From contig JAHBXL010000012.1 in the NCBI GenBank assembly GCA_019636495.1, positions 62,001 to 126,000 on the forward strand: a DNA stretch of 64,000 bases, written 5' to 3'. Position 1 is the stretch's first letter. Every line of letters starts with the position of its first letter. Under the pieces are notes generated by a model that worked only from the letters and a program-made list of their open reading frames with translations, was not told the origin of the DNA and made no database searches. Of the stretch, positions 49,216 through 56,971 are shown piece by piece. The translations under genes and the position numbers were made by a program. Source of the stretch: Phycisphaeraceae bacterium (GTDB lineage Bacteria > Planctomycetota > Phycisphaerae > Phycisphaerales > UBA1924).

Positions 49216-49221
49216 ATGGTA
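49216..49221 (-). promoter_or_regulatory. -10-like box for leaderless hicBA
   Basis: On the minus strand TACCAT ends six bases before the hicB ATG at 49209. Confidence 0.4.
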
Positions 49222-49248
49222 GGAGACCCCTCAAACGACGACCGCAGG

Positions 49249-49731
49249 TCATGAAACTGAACTCTCCAGCGGTTTCGACCTGAGTGGTGCAGCGCCACAC
49301 TCGGGGCAAGTTCGCTCGGCCCCTAGCCCCGCAAGGTCATACCCGCATGTCGCACAGCACCCTGTTCTGCGCGCGCTGCGAGTTCTTCGATAGCCGATTG
49401 CGGAGAGCGCGCCGGAACTGAGAACCCAGACCCAGAGGGGTGACTGAAAGCGCCATCTCGACAGCTCCCAGAACCACAACTCAATCGGGCCATCTCGTTC
49501 GAGGACATACCAGCCGTAATCGACATGAATGGGCGAAGCCGGTTCTCGGTAGCACAGGTCGATAGTGCCGTATCCGATCCTGACCGAGCGATTTGGATAA
49601 TTCTCGTAGCCGACACACCACTGGGTGCTCAGAAGCATGGCTGCGAGCGAAAGCACGAATGCGAAACCGCCGGAGAAGAGCATCGCGTGCCCAAGCAACG
49701 CGGGCCGACGACTTCGAACCATGAACTCCAT
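49249..49731 (-). CDS. Membrane protein with C-terminal zinc ribbon, family copy D
   Basis: A 160-residue protein: an N-terminal span (LFSGGFAFVLSLAAMLL), an exported part with GWYVLERDGPIELWFWELS, a second span (WVWVLSSGALSAIGY), and a ribbon CATCGYDLAGLGAERTCPECG (split here: CATCGYDLAGL, CPECG). It is related in layout to copies A-C. Composition is less GC-rich than usual here. The gene lies between hicBA and the pseudo-aldehyde dehydrogenase, on the minus strand. Confidence 0.7.
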   Translation of the reverse strand: MEFMVRSRRPALLGHAMLFSGGFAFVLSLAAMLLSTQWCVGYENYPNRSVRIGYGTIDLCYREPASPIHVDYGWYVLERDGPIELWFWELSRWRFQSPLWVWVLSSGALSAIGYRRTRSARRTGCCATCGYDLAGLGAERTCPECGAAPLRSKPLESSVS

Positions 49732-49756
49732 GCCAATAGTACCTCTACCCGTACCG

Positions 49757-49762
49757 TATAAT
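49757..49762 (+). promoter_or_regulatory. Consensus TATAAT box before the pseudo-aldehyde dehydrogenase
   Basis: TATAAT is followed by a leader of about 38 bases with a GAGGG stretch before the ATG at 49801. A matching -35 is not clear. Confidence 0.5.
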
Positions 49763-49800
49763 CACGCAAGCGCGAAACAGCAATCTGCACGAGGGTCCAT

Positions 49801-50736
49801 ATGCCGTCCCGCCTCCAAGTTTCCAAGACCTACAAGTTGTTCATCGATGGCAAGTTCCCCCGCTCCGAGAGCGGCCGCACCATCGCCATCACCGATTCCC
49901 GCGGCCGCGTCGCCGCGCACGTGTGCCATGCCTCGCGCAAGGACCTGCGCGATGCTGTCACCGCCGCGCGAAAAGCGTTGCCGGGGTGGAAGAACGCGAC
50001 GGCGTATCTGCGCGGGCAGATCCTGTACCGCATGGCGGAGATGATGGAAGGCAAGTGCGATGAACTCGCCGCGGCACTCATCGCAGGCGGCGTGAAGTCC
50101 CCCGCCGCGAGGCGCGAGGTCGAAGCCTCCATCGACCGCCTCATCGCCTACGCGGGCTGGGCCGACAAGTACGCGCAGGTTCTCGGCTGCAACAACGCCG
50201 TCGCCGGTCCCTACTACAACTTCACCGTACCCGAGCCCACGGGTGTCGTTGCCGTCATCGCGCCCGACTCCCCCGGACTGCTCGGGCTGGTGTCGCTCTG
50301 CGCACCCGCGCTCTGCGCGGGCAATGCTGTGGTTGCGGTCGCAGGCACCCCGCACGGCCAGCCAATTGCCGCGGCGGTCCTCGCCGAGGTCTTCGCCACC
50401 AGCGATCTTCCCGGCGGCGTCCTCAACCTGCTCACCGGCACGCGCGATGAACTCGTCCCCATCATCGCCGGTCATCGCGATATCGACGCCGTGCTCGCCG
50501 CGGGCGTCTCGCCCGAGCACGCCCGCACGCTGCGCGAGGGCGCGGCGGAGAACGTCAAGCGCGTCAAGGTCTTCGATACCTTGGCGCCCGCCACGAAGGG
50601 CCCAAAGCCCCGCGGCAAGAATTCCACGCCGGCCGCGCCCCAAACCGCCTGGTTTGATGCCGCGACGTGCGAATCGCCGTGGTGGATCGAGCCGGTGGTC
50701 GAGATGAAGACCATCTGGCACCCCAGCGCGGCCTGA
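49801..50736 (+). CDS. Aldehyde dehydrogenase-fold protein lacking the catalytic domain
   Basis: A 311-residue relative of aldehyde dehydrogenases (normally 480-500). The N-terminal cofactor-domain pattern is present: YKLFIDGKFPRSESGRTIA, ARKALPGWKNATAYLRGQIL, PTGVVAVIAPDSPGLLGL, LCAGNAVVAVAG, SDLPGGVLNLLTGTRDELV. After residue 235 the sequence jumps to a short tail (WWIEPVVEMKTIWHP) like the usual C-terminus. The LELGGK and GQxC catalytic motifs are missing, so about 190 residues of the catalytic domain are deleted without a stop or frameshift. It is probably a non-catalytic partner of the enzyme at 46932. Confidence 0.82.
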   Translation: MPSRLQVSKTYKLFIDGKFPRSESGRTIAITDSRGRVAAHVCHASRKDLRDAVTAARKALPGWKNATAYLRGQILYRMAEMMEGKCDELAAALIAGGVKSPAARREVEASIDRLIAYAGWADKYAQVLGCNNAVAGPYYNFTVPEPTGVVAVIAPDSPGLLGLVSLCAPALCAGNAVVAVAGTPHGQPIAAAVLAEVFATSDLPGGVLNLLTGTRDELVPIIAGHRDIDAVLAAGVSPEHARTLREGAAENVKRVKVFDTLAPATKGPKPRGKNSTPAAPQTAWFDAATCESPWWIEPVVEMKTIWHPSAA

Positions 50737-50771
50737 GGCACGCCGCGGCGCATATCGGGCTGCCCAGCCAA

Positions 50772-50820
50772 AAACTCCGAGTCCGTCGCCCGGTCCGTTT
50801 GGGCGATCGACCCGGAGTTT
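50772..50820. terminator. Large hairpin between convergent genes
   Basis: AAACTCCG (50772-50779) pairs with CGGAGTTT (50813-50820), and TCGCCC with GGGCGA inside. A- and T-rich ends make it usable as a terminator in both directions, for the pseudo-aldehyde dehydrogenase and waaA. Confidence 0.55.
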
Positions 50821-50889
50821 GAGAGAAGAGTCTCGTGTCGCGGCATCGGGCTCTCCCTCCGCCGCGTGGTGTTCTGCCTGTGTATACGT

Positions 50890-52182
50890 CTACGACCGCT
50901 CGGCGGATGCGGTTCGCGCGCCCGCCATGTGCAGGATCATGTCCGCGTGCACGGCGGTGGCCCCCTGGTGGGCCCGCACGCACGCCCGACCCGCCTTGGC
51001 CATGGCTGCTCGCCGCGTGGGGTCGGCCAACAAGTGCGCAAGGACCTGCCCGAGTCGGCTCGGTTCGACGATCTCCAGCGCGCCCGCCTCGCGGAACGCG
51101 GCGACGATCGCCTCGAAGTTCGCGTAGTGCGGACCCATGACCGTCGGCCTGCCCAGCGCGATGGGCTCGATCGGGTCGGAGCCATGCAGCCCTCCGAATG
51201 ACCTGCCGATTACGGCGATGTCGGCCAGCGCGTACGCCGCGCGGAGTTCGCCGATGGTGTCGAGCAGGAAGCGGTCGTTGCTGCGAGTCGCTGTTCGGTC
51301 TGCCGCGGCTGTTCGGCGCACGCAGTGACCCGTTCCGCCCATGGTTTCGAACGCGGCATCGAAACGCTCCGGCCTGCGCGGCGCGCAGAGTAACTGCACG
51401 CCGGCGGGGCACGCCTCGTGCAACAACCGCTCCTCGCTCTCGGCCGCGCCGGGCAGTTCCGCCGTCGAGCCCGCGACGATCAGCGGGCGCGACGGGTCGA
51501 TGCCCAAGGTCTCGGCCAGTTCCTTCGCCCCGGGGGCGGTGTCTTCAAGGCTTACCGAGTCCCACTTCATGCTGCCCGTGATGCGGACGCGCGACTCGGG
51601 AACACCCATCGCCACGAACCGCTGTGCGTACGCCGAATCCTGCACCGCCGCGAACTCCAGCGCGCCAAAGGTCTTCGCGAAGAAAGAGCGGAAGCGGTGG
51701 TACCCGCGGAACGACCGCGCGCTCAGCCTGCCATTGATCACGCACACCGGTACGCCACGCGCGCCGCACCGGGCGACGAAGTTGGGCCACAGTTCCAGTT
51801 CCACGAGCGCAACGGCGTCGGGACGCACTGCGTCAAGGAAGCGCTCGACGGCGGGCGAGAAGTCCAGCGGGTAGCGCACGACACGCGCGACCGGCTCCGC
51901 CCCAGCAGGCTCGAAGAGCGCGCGGGCGCGCGCAAGCCCCGTGTCCGTCGTCGCGCTGACGACCACGTCCGATTCGCGCGACAGCATCGGCACGAGGGCC
52001 CGCAGCGTGTTCACTTCGCCCACCGAGACGGCGTGCAGCAGCACGCGTTTCCTCCCCGGCGACTGCGGCGGCAGGGGCCCGATGCGCCCGAACCGCTCAG
52101 ACCACCCGCCGCGCGTCTTGCGCGCCCACCACGGCGCGGTGACGACGGCGGCGGGCAGGTACAGGGCGTCGAGGAGGTTCAT
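50890..52182 (-). CDS. waaA: 3-deoxy-D-manno-octulosonic acid (Kdo) transferase
   Basis: Transfers Kdo from CMP-Kdo to the lipid A precursor at the inner membrane. The 430 residues show the family start (a short anchor, LPAAVVTAPWWARKTRGGWSERFG), the acceptor-site LLHAVSVGEVNTL, VVVSATTDTGLARAR, ALVELELWPNF, VCVINGRLSARSF and the donor domain (IVAGSTAELPGAAESEERLL, SFGGLHGSDPIEPIALGRPTVMGPHYANF). It shows that the organism can make LPS-type lipid A. It is convergent with the pseudo-aldehyde dehydrogenase; a tRNA gene is 38 bases upstream on the same strand. Confidence 0.93.
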   Translation of the reverse strand: MNLLDALYLPAAVVTAPWWARKTRGGWSERFGRIGPLPPQSPGRKRVLLHAVSVGEVNTLRALVPMLSRESDVVVSATTDTGLARARALFEPAGAEPVARVVRYPLDFSPAVERFLDAVRPDAVALVELELWPNFVARCGARGVPVCVINGRLSARSFRGYHRFRSFFAKTFGALEFAAVQDSAYAQRFVAMGVPESRVRITGSMKWDSVSLEDTAPGAKELAETLGIDPSRPLIVAGSTAELPGAAESEERLLHEACPAGVQLLCAPRRPERFDAAFETMGGTGHCVRRTAAADRTATRSNDRFLLDTIGELRAAYALADIAVIGRSFGGLHGSDPIEPIALGRPTVMGPHYANFEAIVAAFREAGALEIVEPSRLGQVLAHLLADPTRRAAMAKAGRACVRAHQGATAVHADMILHMAGARTASAERS

Positions 52183-52220
52183 GCAGCGCCGGGGGCCGTG
52201 GAGGGTGCGCCTCCGGAAAG

Positions 52221-52294
52221 TGGGCAGGCCGGGACTCGAACCCGGGACCCTTCGCGTGTAAAGCGAATGCTCTGGCCAACTGAGCTACCCGCCC
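52221..52294 (-). tRNA. tRNA-Val (anticodon TAC)
   Basis: A 74-base cloverleaf on the minus strand: acceptor GGGCGGG against CCTGCCC (one G-T pair), D-stem region TAGCTCAGTTGGCCAGAGCA, anticodon stem TTCGC/GCGAA with loop TTTACAC, and T-arm GTCCCGGGTTCGAGTCCCGG. The anticodon TAC reads Val codons. The 3' CCA is not encoded. TATCCT at 52308-52313 lies 14 bases upstream and may be its -10 box. Confidence 0.97.
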
Positions 52295-52425
52295 GTGGGT
52301 ATGCCCAAGGATAGGTGCGCAGCACGCCCGCACCGCCGCCGGACTCGCCCGTGCATCGGCTACCCGACGGGCCGTCGCCGGTAGAATCCGTGCCGCGGCG
52401 TGGCGCGGCAACTCAGGAGCAGCAC

Positions 52426-54414
52426 GTGGCTCAGTCCCGCGTCCGCGACGGCGCGAAGAATCCGGGCAATGCAGGCAGCGGGGCGGGGTCTCCGATCGGG
52501 CGGCTGCGCCTGCCGCTGTGGGCATGGCTGGGCGGCGCGGCGAGTCTGCTGGCCGCGAGCGGTGCATCGGGCGCGCTGGTCTGGAACCACTTCACGGGAA
52601 AGTACCTTCCGGGCTGCGGGCCGGAGAGCGGATGCGCTTCGATCGAGAACCACCCGCTGGGCAAGTTCGCGCTCCCCGGCGCGCTGGCGGATTGGATCGG
52701 ATTCGCGTGGTGGCCCGCCTCGTTCCTCGGGTTTACGTTCTTTGTGGCGTTGCTGGCCGCATGGCTGGTCTGTGCGCGGCGCGTGCCGAGTGCCCTTCGG
52801 CTCGCGGTGTGGGCGGGGATCGCAGCGAGCGTGGTCTACATCGGTGCGATTGTGCACGCTCTGTCGGGGGGGAAGGCGTTCTGTCACTACTGTGTCGCGA
52901 GCCATGCGGCGAACTTCCTGCTGCTGGCGTTCATGGAGATCGGCATGATGGCTGGGAGGAGATCGATGGCGGGCGGAGCGGCCGTGCGGGCGCCGCGCGG
53001 CGGCTGGCTCGGCCCGGCAGTGGTGGGCGCGGCCGTGTTTTTCGGCGCGACCGGCGCGCTGGCGCACGCCGAACGCGGCAAGGTGACGCGGGAGCGCGAG
53101 GCATCCGAGGCGGCCCGCGCAGAGGCGGAGCGCGCGCTGATCGCACAGGCAGAGCGTGCCCGCGCCCAGCAGACCGTGCGCGAGGACGCCTGGAACTTCG
53201 GCCCGCAGGGGTTCACCGGCCGCTGGCGCAAGGGGCCCGAGGCGGCGCCGGTGCGCATCGTGATCATGTCCGGTTACCAGTGCCCGCAGTGCAAGCGCAT
53301 CGAGGGCGAGGCGCAGGCGCTCCGCGCCAAGCACGGAGACCGGATTTCGCTCTCGCACAAGCACTACGTCTACAACGCCGACTGCAACAAGTATCTCAAC
53401 GGCGCGACACTGCACTCCAACGGCTGCTGGGCCGCGCGTGCCGCCGAAACCGCCGGCATCCTTCGCGGCAACGACGGATTCTGGCAGATGCACGCGTGGC
53501 TGTTCGACCGCGGCGGCGGCTTCACCGACGAGGTCTTCAATGCAGCGCTGGTCGAGATGGGCTACGACCCCAAGGTGTTTGTTCCCGTCATGATGAGCGA
53601 CGGCTCGCTTCGGCCCGTGCAGGCCGATATCGATGAGGGCTTCGCGCTGGGCATTTCCGGCACGCCGATGGTCGTCATCAACGGCATCGAGTTCAAGGGG
53701 TGGGAGGCGCCGCGAGCCTTGGAGCGAACCGTCGAGGCGCTCCTGGCAACCGACCCGCCCGCCGCGACCAGCGCCAATGACCGCCCCGTCCTCGCCCGGG
53801 AGAAATACGTCGCCGATTGGCGCGATGAGACAGTCCGTGCGCAGCCCGCCGACACGGTCCGGCGCGTGCGAGGTTCGCACGATGCGCCGGTCGAGGTCGT
53901 CGTCTTCGGCGACCTGCAGGAGCCCAACACCGCGAAGATCGATGCGCAACTGCGAGATTGGCTGGATCTTGCGCCCGATCGCGGCGGCAAGCCGATCCGG
54001 TACGTGTTCCGCCACTACCCGGGCGACAAGACCTGCAACACCCGCCTTCCGCGCACGTTCTTCGAGCACGGTTGCCTGACCGCCCGCGCGGCCGAGGCGG
54101 CGGGCTTGCTCGGCGGCGACGATGCGTACTGGAGGATGCATGTCTGGCTGCTCCAGAACCAGCAGGGCATGGGCATGGAGGCGGTGCGTCGCGCCGCGAT
54201 CGAGATCGGGTTGGATGCTGAGGCGCTGATCTCCGCGCTCATCAATCCGCGCGTCAATGCCGCGATCCAGGAAGACATCAACGCGGCGGTGGCGTTGGGC
54301 GTCGGGCAGATTCCGTGCATCTACGTGAACGGAAAGTTCGTCCGCCGCTGGTGGCGGGAGAACGACAACGTGATGGAGCGCATCATCGACGAAGCCGCCG
54401 CGACGCCGCGCTGA
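52426..54414 (+). CDS. VKOR-DsbA-DsbA fusion, disulfide-forming membrane protein
   Basis: A 662-residue membrane protein. Residues about 25-190 are a vitamin K epoxide reductase (VKOR) domain: loop cysteines CGPESGC near 63, membrane spans, and the active CHYC at 153-156. After another span and a helical linker, a DsbA/thioredoxin-like domain has SGYQCPQCKRIEG (Cys286, Cys289). A second such domain has FGDLQEPNTAKI at the same place, so its CxxC is lost (Glu499-Pro-Asn-Thr), yet it keeps the helix with C...HGC...AARAAEAAG seen in the first. The VKOR would reoxidise the first DsbA domain with quinone; the second may bind substrates. The GTG at 52426 is chosen because AGGAG lies six bases before it. 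Confidence 0.88.
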   Translation: MAQSRVRDGAKNPGNAGSGAGSPIGRLRLPLWAWLGGAASLLAASGASGALVWNHFTGKYLPGCGPESGCASIENHPLGKFALPGALADWIGFAWWPASFLGFTFFVALLAAWLVCARRVPSALRLAVWAGIAASVVYIGAIVHALSGGKAFCHYCVASHAANFLLLAFMEIGMMAGRRSMAGGAAVRAPRGGWLGPAVVGAAVFFGATGALAHAERGKVTREREASEAARAEAERALIAQAERARAQQTVREDAWNFGPQGFTGRWRKGPEAAPVRIVIMSGYQCPQCKRIEGEAQALRAKHGDRISLSHKHYVYNADCNKYLNGATLHSNGCWAARAAETAGILRGNDGFWQMHAWLFDRGGGFTDEVFNAALVEMGYDPKVFVPVMMSDGSLRPVQADIDEGFALGISGTPMVVINGIEFKGWEAPRALERTVEALLATDPPAATSANDRPVLAREKYVADWRDETVRAQPADTVRRVRGSHDAPVEVVVFGDLQEPNTAKIDAQLRDWLDLAPDRGGKPIRYVFRHYPGDKTCNTRLPRTFFEHGCLTARAAEAAGLLGGDDAYWRMHVWLLQNQQGMGMEAVRRAAIEIGLDAEALISALINPRVNAAIQEDINAAVALGVGQIPCIYVNGKFVRRWWRENDNVMERIIDEAAATPR

Positions 54415-54439
54415 GTTCCCCCGTTCCGGAGCAAGAACC

Positions 54440-56968
54440 ATGAATCTTCGATCGGCAATGGTCCCCTGCCTGTTGTTCGGTGCGTTCGCCGCCTCGGTCA
54501 TGGCGCAAGCGCCTTCGACCATCCGCATGACCGAGGCGCTCGTGCTCGATCCTGTGTCCGTGTCCGGCAGGACCTGGCTGCGCACCGACCACATGGAGGC
54601 CGACCTGGCCCACCGCGGCGCGATCCCCTTCACGCCGGCCGAGGGTGACGCCGTCACCGACAGCCCGGAAACGTCGAAGGAATGGGCCGCGCGAAAGGTC
54701 ACCGACAGCGGCTGGTTCGTCACCAACGCACTCCGCGGCGGGTATCTGTCCTGGGTGTTCGACTCGCCGACCGCTCGGGTCATGATGCTCGATGCCTCGG
54801 GACACTCCGGCGTCTGGGTCAACGGTGTCCCCCGCACTGGCGACCCCTACGAGAACGGGTGGACGGTGCTTCCGGTGTTTGTCCGCCGCGGCGAGAACTC
54901 ACTGGTCTTCCGCGGCGCGCGCGGGCGCGTGCGTGCCGCGCTGGTCGAGGCGCCCGCCAGCGGCGTGGCGATCCAGACAGCCGAGCCGACCGTCGGCGAC
55001 GTTCTGCTCAACGAGCCCCAGGAAATGTGGCGCTGCGCGGTCATTGTGGCGAACGCATCGCTCCAGCCGCTCAAGGGTCTGCGGGCCCGGGCCGCGGGCG
55101 ATGATGCGTCGGTGCTCGAAGTGCCCGAGATACCCCCGCTGGGCGTGCGGAAAGTGATCTTCCAGGCGCGCGGGCTGGCGACCGGCGAACCCGGCGAGCG
55201 CGATGCGTCCATCGAAGTGATCCGTCCCGGGACGCGCGGCGCATCGGATGAGGTGGTCGCGACCGCGACCGTGAAGTACCGCGTGCTGTCCGGCGAGCCG
55301 GGCCAGGTTGTGCGGCGAACATTCATCAGCCGGATCGATGGCAGTCTGCAGTACTACGCGATGCGCGCCGCGACCGGCAACCAGGCCGATGCGGGGCTCG
55401 TGCTGACGCTGCACGGCGCGAGCGTCGAGGCGACCAATCAGGCGAGCGCCTATCAGCCCAAGCCCGACTTCCACATCGTCGCGCCGACGAACCGTCGGCC
55501 CTTCGGCTTCGATTGGGAGGACTGGGGCCGCACCGATGCGCTCGAAGTGCTCGCATTGGCCGCGCAACTCCCGCACGACCCGGCCCGCGTATACCTCACC
55601 GGCCACTCCATGGGCGGGCACGGCGTCTGGCAGATCGGCGGCCTGTACCCGGACCGTTTCGCGGCCATTGCGCCCAGCGCCGGCTGGCCGACGTTCTGGA
55701 CCTACACCGAGCGCAGCGGCGTTGCGCCCTGGGATCTCAACTCACCGGACTCGATCGTCGGCCTTGCGCATCGCGCTGCGCGAACCAGCGACACGCTCGC
55801 GCTCATCAACAACTACCACGCGCACGGTGTGTACATCCTGCACGGCGATGCGGACGACAACGTGCCCGTGGCCCAGGCGCGCATGATGCGCGACCGTCTG
55901 CAAAACGCCTCGCACGCCGACCTGCACTACCACGAGCAGGAGGGCGCGGGACACTGGTGGGGAGATCAGTGCGTGGACTGGCCGCCCATCTTCGACCTGT
56001 TCCGCGCTCGCAGCATCCCGGCGCCGTCCGATGTCGAGCGCGTCCGGTTCGCCACGGCGGACCCGCAGGTCTCCGCCGATTGCCACTGGCTCCGCGTCGA
56101 GGCCCAGCAGCGAAGGCTCGTCCCGACCACGACCGATGTGCGCATCGCGCGCGGCGATTCCGGAGCAACCTTCATCGGCACCACCGAGAACGCCGCGGTG
56201 ATCTCCTTCGATGTTCGTGCCCTCGGACTGTCCCGCGGCGTCTCGGTCGACCTCGACGGATCGAAACTCGGCCCGCTCTCACCCGGCGCCGATGGCCGAA
56301 TCCGCCTCGCGCGCCGCGCCGATGGCTGGGCCGATGCCTCCGGCAGCGCGCCGCCCACGCCCGTTCCCGGGCCCTTCAAACGCGTCTTCGACAACAACTT
56401 CGTGCTCATCTACGGCACCCGCGGCAGCGAGGAAGAGCAGAACTGGGCTCTGGCCAAGGCTCGGCTCGATGCAGAGACCTGGTGGTACCGCGGCAACGGC
56501 GCGTGCGACGTGCTGGCCGACATCGACTTTGACCCCGATGCGCCCGAGAACCGCGGCCGCAACATCATCCTCTACGGCAACGCCGACACCAACGCCCTCT
56601 ACGACCGTCTGCTCGGCGACGATGCGCCGATCCGTGTCTCGCGCGGGCGTGTCAGCGTCGAGGGGCGCCACCTGCGCGAGGACATGCTGGGCGTGATGTT
56701 CGTTTGGAGCCGCCGCGGCGCGGAAGGGGCACACCCGCCGCTCGTCGGCGTGATCGGCGGGACCGCGCCGCTCGGCATGCGCTCGCTGGACCGCACGCCC
56801 GTGTTCGTTTCCGGCGTGGGCATCCCCGATGTGCTGGTTGTCGGCCAGGACATGCTCGCTCGCGGCGCGCCGGGCATCCGCGCCATGGGCTTCTTCGGCC
56901 CCGATGGGAGACTCTCCAGCGGCAGCCTGTTCATCCAGCAGGGCTTCGACGATGCGCCGTGGGAGTAA
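54440..56968 (+). CDS. Secreted alpha/beta-hydrolase (prolyl-oligopeptidase/esterase type)
   Basis: An 842-residue exported hydrolase. The signal peptide is MVPCLLFGAFAASVMAQAP-like at residues 7-25. The catalytic triad is visible: Ser in YLTGHSMGGHGVWQIG (about residue 393), Asp in LHGDADDNVPVAQARM and His in EGAGHWWGDQ. A long N-terminal part (about 50-270) is beta-rich (ASGHSGVWVNGVPRTGD), similar to domains that bind sugars or chaperone folding. The last 280 residues are another beta domain. This architecture is frequent in planctomycete polysaccharide degraders; the substrate is unknown. It has GGAG before its ATG and follows the disulfide-forming protein by 25 bases. Confidence 0.82.
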   Translation: MNLRSAMVPCLLFGAFAASVMAQAPSTIRMTEALVLDPVSVSGRTWLRTDHMEADLAHRGAIPFTPAEGDAVTDSPETSKEWAARKVTDSGWFVTNALRGGYLSWVFDSPTARVMMLDASGHSGVWVNGVPRTGDPYENGWTVLPVFVRRGENSLVFRGARGRVRAALVEAPASGVAIQTAEPTVGDVLLNEPQEMWRCAVIVANASLQPLKGLRARAAGDDASVLEVPEIPPLGVRKVIFQARGLATGEPGERDASIEVIRPGTRGASDEVVATATVKYRVLSGEPGQVVRRTFISRIDGSLQYYAMRAATGNQADAGLVLTLHGASVEATNQASAYQPKPDFHIVAPTNRRPFGFDWEDWGRTDALEVLALAAQLPHDPARVYLTGHSMGGHGVWQIGGLYPDRFAAIAPSAGWPTFWTYTERSGVAPWDLNSPDSIVGLAHRAARTSDTLALINNYHAHGVYILHGDADDNVPVAQARMMRDRLQNASHADLHYHEQEGAGHWWGDQCVDWPPIFDLFRARSIPAPSDVERVRFATADPQVSADCHWLRVEAQQRRLVPTTTDVRIARGDSGATFIGTTENAAVISFDVRALGLSRGVSVDLDGSKLGPLSPGADGRIRLARRADGWADASGSAPPTPVPGPFKRVFDNNFVLIYGTRGSEEEQNWALAKARLDAETWWYRGNGACDVLADIDFDPDAPENRGRNIILYGNADTNALYDRLLGDDAPIRVSRGRVSVEGRHLREDMLGVMFVWSRRGAEGAHPPLVGVIGGTAPLGMRSLDRTPVFVSGVGIPDVLVVGQDMLARGAPGIRAMGFFGPDGRLSSGSLFIQQGFDDAPWE

Positions 56969-56971
56969 AAC

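Noticed and set aside
52360..54837. An 825-codon minus-strand frame opposite the VKOR fusion.
   Set aside because: Composition (Arg/His/Pro/Ala-rich, no domain) is that of a shadow; the plus strand encodes recognisable VKOR and thioredoxin motifs and has a ribosome site.
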